NCBI GenBank assembly: GCA_964356545.1
Contig: CAYHHX010000024.1
Coordinates: 1-7,841, forward strand
From: JACPYG01 sp964356545
GTDB taxonomy: Bacteria; Patescibacteriota; Minisyncoccia; Minisyncoccales; Staskawiczbacteraceae
DNA length: 7,841 nt
Direction: 5' to 3'
The position numbers and the translations under genes were made by a program. Below, one piece after another: positions 6,441 to 7,841 of this stretch. Numbering within the stretch: position 1 is the stretch's first letter; the number at the start of each line of letters is the position of its first letter. The notes under the pieces were generated by a model, which saw only the letters and a list, made by a program, of their open reading frames with translations, did no database searches and was not told the DNA's origin.

Positions 6441-7685
6441 CTATTTAGGAAGTGGAAACTTTTTACATAATTTTTTAACTTCCTCTCTTATTTTTTTAAC
6501 TGATTTATGATTTAAGATTATCTCGTTTATCCAACCGGCAATTTTTTTCATTTCTTTTTCTTTCATATTGCGAGTGGTAATAGCTGGTGTGCCCAAACGA
6601 ATCCCCGATGGCTTAAATGGCGGAGCAGAATCATAAGGAATAGAATTTTTATTCATAATAATACCAGCACTTTCAAGTAAATTTTGCGCGTCAGCTCCGG
6701 TAATGTTTTTATTTCGTAAATCAATTAAGAGCAAGTGGTTTTCTGTGCCACCGCTTATTAAATTAAATCCGTATTTTTTTAATTCTTCCGATAACACTTC
6801 TGCATTTTTTATAATTTGCGCCGCGTATTTTTTAAATGCAATCGTACCAGCCTCTTTCAATGACACGGCAATAGCGGCGATGGCGTTTTCGTGAGGCCCT
6901 CCTTGCAACCCAGGGAAAACGGCCTTGTCAATTTTTTTGGCTAAATCTATATCTTTTTCAAGTCCTTTTTTTGTCACCATAATAATCCCTCCTCTTGGGC
7001 CTCTTAATGTTTTATGAGTTGTAGTTGTTATAATATGAACATATGGCACTGGGCTTGGATGTACTCCGCCAGCCACTAATCCCGCAATATGGGCAATATC
7101 TGCAACCAAATAGGCGCCAATAGAATCGGCAATTTCGCCCATTTTTTTCCAATCAAAAATTCTAGGATACGCGCTACCGCCTACCCAAATCAACTTTGGC
7201 TTATTCTCTTTTGCCAACCTCTCAACCTCATCATAATCTATTAAGTGAGTAGCACTATCAAGTCCATATTGGATTGCTTTAAAAAATTTACCAGAAAAGC
7301 TTAATTTAAAACCGTGCGTTAAATGCCCGCCCATCGGGAGAGCCATACCCATAATAGTGTCTCCCGGCTCACATACGGCCACGTACACTGCTGCATTTGC
7401 AGGACTGCCTGAATGCGGCTGCACATTAGCATGTTCAACCTTAAAGAGCTTTTTTGCTCTTTCAATAGCCAGTATTTCCACTTTGTCTATGAATTGGTTT
7501 CCACCATAATATCTTTTACCCGGATACCCTTCGGCATATTTGTCGGTTAACATCGAACCAAGTGCTTGGCGTACCGCCGGCGAACAGTGATTTTCAGAAG
7601 GAATCATTTGCAAAGAAGTTTTCTGTCGCTCTGTTTCCATGTCTATCAAATTCGCAATTTGTGAATCTTGTTTTTTAAGTTTCAT
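6441..7685 (-). CDS. glyA: Serine hydroxymethyltransferase (glycine/serine, one-carbon metabolism)
   Basis: A PLP enzyme that converts serine and tetrahydrofolate to glycine and methylene-tetrahydrofolate, feeding one-carbon units to thymidylate and purine synthesis. The 414-residue length matches the family. Signatures are TSLQMIPSEN near the N-terminus, DKYAEGYPGKRYYGG, NVQPHSGSPANAAVY, GGHLTHG, VADIAHIAGLVAGG and the PLP-lysine motif TTTHKTLRGPRGG, with the Schiff-base lysine at K225. FPGLQGGPHEN and the C-terminal SGIRLGTPAITTR follow. No key residue appears to be missing. ATG 7685 fits the family start, with only a weak GAAGAA element 8 bases upstream. It is the first gene of a two-gene leftward unit with the PAP2 phosphatase and is preceded by its own promoter. 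The two products have no obvious biochemical link. Confidence 0.98.
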   Translation of the reverse strand: MKLKKQDSQIANLIDMETERQKTSLQMIPSENHCSPAVRQALGSMLTDKYAEGYPGKRYYGGNQFIDKVEILAIERAKKLFKVEHANVQPHSGSPANAAVYVAVCEPGDTIMGMALPMGGHLTHGFKLSFSGKFFKAIQYGLDSATHLIDYDEVERLAKENKPKLIWVGGSAYPRIFDWKKMGEIADSIGAYLVADIAHIAGLVAGGVHPSPVPYVHIITTTTHKTLRGPRGGIIMVTKKGLEKDIDLAKKIDKAVFPGLQGGPHENAIAAIAVSLKEAGTIAFKKYAAQIIKNAEVLSEELKKYGFNLISGGTENHLLLIDLRNKNITGADAQNLLESAGIIMNKNSIPYDSAPPFKPSGIRLGTPAITTRNMKEKEMKKIAGWINEIILNHKSVKKIREEVKKLCKKFPLPK

Positions 7686-7714
7686 AATAAAAATTCTTCA
7701 GTAATTTTTCTTTT

Positions 7715-7743
7715 ATTTTATAACTATTACCGTGCTTTATCAA
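7715..7743 (-). promoter_or_regulatory. Sigma70-type promoter of glyA
   Basis: Read on the minus strand, the -35 box is TTGATA (7743-7738, 5 of 6 to consensus). A 17-base spacer follows, then the -10 box TAAAAT (7720-7715, 5 of 6). Transcription would start near 7708, giving a leader of about 22 bases before the glyA ATG. Its position between the upstream terminator and glyA supports the call. Confidence 0.7.
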
Positions 7744-7754
7744 TCCTTTGAGAT

Positions 7755-7793
7755 AAAAAAAGAACCCCTCAATGCATAAGGCAAAAAGGGGTT
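7755..7793 (-). terminator. Intrinsic terminator for a leftward transcript entering from the right
   Basis: AACCCCT and AGGGGTT (7763-7769 and 7787-7793) form a 7-bp stem with a 17-base loop. On the minus strand the stem is followed by C and seven T (7762-7755), a good U-tract. On the plus strand the following TTTGTTGTTT is poorer. It probably ends a minus-strand gene beyond the window and insulates the glyA promoter just downstream. Confidence 0.7.
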
Positions 7794-7798
7794 TGTTG

Positions 7799-7841
7799 TT
7801 TCCGGGTTTCAAGAAACCAAGTGTCCAATGAAGGGCAGAGG
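7799..7841 (+). ncRNA. rnpB: Possible 5' end of RNase P RNA, cut by the window edge
   Basis: The last bases form a small stem TGTCC (7822-7826) and GGGCA (7833-7837, one G.U pair) with a 6-base loop, followed at once by GAGG at the edge. In bacterial RNase P RNA the short P3 hairpin is followed by GAGGAAAGTCC, so the pattern fits its first conserved block. Against it, no clear plus-strand promoter is visible, and the neighbouring hairpin terminates better in the opposite direction. The start is a guess. This is a weak call resting on one partial motif. Confidence 0.28.

Noticed and set aside
7683..7839. Minus-strand frame open from the right edge past the glyA start
   Set aside because: It runs through the terminator and promoter, has no recognisable protein content, and is explained by chance in a short stretch.
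1..7841. Recoding of TGA as Gly, as in Gracilibacteria and Absconditabacteria
   Set aside because: No in-frame TGA occurs in any of the five conserved coding regions, and glycine is encoded by normal GGN codons.
1..7841. CRISPR array, insertion sequence, prophage or toxin-antitoxin genes
   Set aside because: No direct repeats with spacers, transposase motifs or phage genes were seen; the genes are all housekeeping types.

Overview
The window reads as a stretch of chromosome from an AT-rich bacterium with compact housekeeping genes. By eye about one third of bases are G or C, coding is rich in Lys, Ile and Asn, and intergenic gaps are short. Several proteins have shed domains that their families normally carry, and start codons lack clear Shine-Dalgarno sequences. 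A short GC-rich palindrome sits in frame inside topA. Together these suggest a Patescibacteria/CPR (Parcubacteria-like) genome. That placement is inference from style, because no rRNA or marker phylogeny is available here. The standard bacterial code fits: the conserved proteins contain no in-frame TGA, and the five visible stops are TAA (four) and TAG (one).

Layout. The plus-strand block is: the 3' part of a compact transcription-repair coupling factor gene (mfd, 1-1842, cut by the window edge); a 99-base gap filled mostly by a long hairpin with a GC-rich loop (1851-1926); DNA topoisomerase I (topA, 1942-3996); a long RelA/SpoT-family (p)ppGpp synthetase whose start overlaps topA by 37 bases (3960-5750); and tRNA-Leu(CAA) with an encoded CCA (5795-5881). 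A 17-bp perfect inverted repeat (5878-5922) then forms a bidirectional terminator. It faces the minus-strand block, which reads leftward: glyA (7685-6441), followed 6 bases later by a PAP2 membrane phosphatase gene (6434-5910). A good sigma70-type promoter lies just upstream of glyA, and beyond it is a terminator for whatever lies to the right. The last ~40 bases may be the 5' end of an RNase P RNA gene, which is unproven.

How the genes fit together. mfd, topA and rel link transcription-coupled repair, control of supercoiling behind RNA polymerase, and the stringent response. The other strand joins one-carbon/glycine metabolism (glyA) to a lipid phosphatase probably acting in envelope carrier recycling. 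All are common core functions. I did not find an evident novel multi-gene system.

The items most worth a second look are: the 24-bp-arm hairpin between mfd and topA; the in-frame palindrome in topA; an Mfd lacking D1b/D3 and the autoinhibitory D7; and a Rel protein whose HD hydrolase site has lost a metal ligand while its synthetase carries a RelA-like acidic motif.
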